DNA from: Rhodospirillales bacterium
GTDB lineage: Bacteria; Pseudomonadota; Alphaproteobacteria; Acetobacterales; Acetobacteraceae
Direction of reading: 5' to 3'
NCBI GenBank assembly: GCA_018971455.1
Contig: JAGXAV010000068.1
Location: 1-8,347 of the forward strand
Length of the DNA stretch: 8,347 nt
This document shows positions 7,146 to 8,347 of the stretch, piece by piece (the first letter of the stretch is position 1; the number at the start of each line of letters is the position of its first letter). A program made the position numbers and the translations under genes. The notes under the pieces were generated by a model, which saw only the letters and a program-made list of their open reading frames with translations, was not told the origin of the DNA and searched no databases.

Positions 7146-8347
7146 CTAGACCTTCCAGACCGGCTGTTCGCTGGCCAGATCGAATGGCCAGATGGTCTTG
7201 TAGGTGCCGCCGAAAACCTGCTGGATGACGGGGTCCGCCAGCGTGTTCTGCCCCTTCGCGTCGAACTTCACGCCCTTCCACGGCATGATGAGCTGGGCGC
7301 CGGCGATGTCGGTCGCCTTCAGCGCCGCCTGGATCGCCGCCGGCGTGGCGGCGCCCGCGCGGTTCACCGCATCGGCCAGCACCAGCAGCGCGGTGAGCTC
7401 GCGCGAGGTGTTGTCGTTCATGTCCTTCTTGTTGCGCGTGGCGTAGGGCGCATTCACGGTCGGAATCGCCGGGCGCAGTTTCGCCGCGTCGAGCGCGAAG
7501 CTCGACCGGCTCATCACACCCTCGGCCAGCGTTCCGGCGCCGGTCAGGAACCCCTGCTCCTGGAACCCCGCCGCCTGCGCCATCACCGCCTTGGGTGTGT
7601 AGCCGATATCGTGCATGGCATGCATGATGAGGATCGCGTCCGAGGTGTAGGAGGTGGGCATCAACACATCGGCATTGGCGGATTTGATCTGCTGCGCCTC
7701 GGCCGACAGCGAGGGCGAGCCGGCGCGGTAGCGGATATCCGCCACCACCTTGATGCCGGCGGCCTCGGCCATCTGCTTCTGCGCCTTGCCGCTATCGGTG
7801 CCGAAGATCGAATCCTCGTGAAACAGCGTGACGGTCTTCACAGGATGGCCCGTCTTGGCGCCGATTTCCTTGAAGAAGGTGAACATCGCCGCGGTGAATG
7901 TGAGATCGGTCGGGCTGGTGCGGAAGAACCATTGCAGGCCGCGTTCGGTCAGGCTCGGTGAGGAATTGTCGGCCGACAGGTAGGGCACCTGGTAGCGTTC
8001 CGTCACCTGGCTGATGGTCGCCGCGGTGAAGCTGGTGTAGCTGCCGACGATGGCGACCACCTTGTCCTGGGTGATCAGGCGCTCGGCCTCGGCGCGCGCC
8101 TTCTGCGGGTCGTTCTGGCTGTCGGCGAATACCAGGCGGATCTTGGCACCCCCCAGCCGATCGAGCCCGCCGCCCTTGCCCATCAGCATCGGGATCGGCG
8201 CATGGGTGCCGTTGATGATGTCGGCCGCGACCTCCAGCGCGGCCTTGGCATCAAGCCCGACCTGCGCGCCATTGCCGGTGAGCGGATAGACGGCGCCGAT
8301 CGCCACCTCCTCGGCGGCGCGCGCCGTCGTGGCGGCGAGGGGCAGCG
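7146..8347 (-). CDS. Branched-chain amino acid-type ABC transporter substrate-binding protein (Peripla_BP_6, LivJ-like), 5' end outside window
   Basis: Periplasmic binding protein that feeds the LivHMGF importer. About 399 residues are in the window. The frame is open to the right edge and reads LPLAATTARAAEEVAIGAVY there, which is the end of a signal peptide (cleavage probably after ARA) and the start of the mature protein. The GTG at 8306 lies within this stretch and is not the start; only a signal-peptide start is missing. Family features: AVYPLTGNGAQVG with an AALEVAADIIN helix; IRLVFADSQNDPQKARAEAERLI; VVAIVGSYTSFTAA; VPYLSAD; FFRTSPTD; VTLFHEDSIFGT; and the C-terminal PWKGVKFDAKGQN region. 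A Gly-rich loop (GKGGGLDRLGGAKI) before the second strand is longer than in E. coli LivJ and is a subgroup trait. It ends with TAG at 7146, 7 bases before livH. The ligand could be a branched-chain amino acid or another small organic compound. Confidence 0.93.
   Translation of the reverse strand, partial: LPLAATTARAAEEVAIGAVYPLTGNGAQVGLDAKAALEVAADIINGTHAPIPMLMGKGGGLDRLGGAKIRLVFADSQNDPQKARAEAERLITQDKVVAIVGSYTSFTAATISQVTERYQVPYLSADNSSPSLTERGLQWFFRTSPTDLTFTAAMFTFFKEIGAKTGHPVKTVTLFHEDSIFGTDSGKAQKQMAEAAGIKVVADIRYRAGSPSLSAEAQQIKSANADVLMPTSYTSDAILIMHAMHDIGYTPKAVMAQAAGFQEQGFLTGAGTLAEGVMSRSSFALDAAKLRPAIPTVNAPYATRNKKDMNDNTSRELTALLVLADAVNRAGAATPAAIQAALKATDIAGAQLIMPWKGVKFDAKGQNTLADPVIQQVFGGTYKTIWPFDLASEQPVWKV

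Noticed and set aside
7125..7961. Open frame on the + strand opposite the LivJ-like gene
   Set aside because: The composition is an R/G/H-rich antisense type, and the minus strand encodes a complete binding-protein fold.
8304..8306. GTG at 8306 as the start of the LivJ-like gene
   Set aside because: The frame continues to the edge with a signal-peptide end (TARA, then AEE), so this codon is an internal Val near the mature N-terminus.

Overview
The window is GC-rich and gene-dense, and it is typical of an alphaproteobacterial (probably Hyphomicrobiales/rhizobial-type) chromosome. That placement is inferred from base composition, the style of the ABC-transporter proteins and the compact, overlapping operon; there is no rRNA or other marker to confirm it. 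Coding sequence fills almost everything. The largest gap between genes is about 30 bases, and no tRNA, rRNA, CRISPR array or insertion sequence was seen.

Left part (1-1635, + strand): the 3' part of a gene for a DUF2075 / Schlafen-group-3-like P-loop NTPase (predicted DNA/RNA helicase domain). Its reading frame is open to the left edge, so the start lies outside the window. It converges on everything else, with a short possible terminator hairpin at the junction.

Right part (1667-8347, all - strand, transcribed from right to left): one continuous eight-gene run that looks like a single operon. In transcription order it encodes a LivJ/LivK-type periplasmic binding protein (5' end outside the window), LivH-type permease, LivM-type permease, LivG-type ATPase, LivF-type ATPase, a second binding protein of the polar amino acid family (SBP_bac_3), a permease of the polar amino acid (HisM/GlnP) family, and a MarC-family membrane protein. 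Gaps are 2-25 bases, and livM/livG and livG/livF overlap. The promoter must lie beyond the right edge.

The first five genes form a complete branched-chain-amino-acid-type (HAAT) importer. The next two are a polar-amino-acid-type (PAAT) binding protein and permease with no ATPase of their own family in the window. They could use a distant ATPase, or, more speculatively, the LivF/LivG ATPases beside them. The LivG-type ATPase has a degenerate ABC signature (LSPPE instead of an LSGGQ/YGQQ-like motif), while LivF has the usual LSGGE but a Gln at the switch-His position. Both departures fall on the same composite ATP site. The transported substrate cannot be read from sequence.

No clearly new system is proven here. 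The mixed HAAT/PAAT operon with an orphan PAAT pair, ending in a MarC gene, is the most unusual layout.
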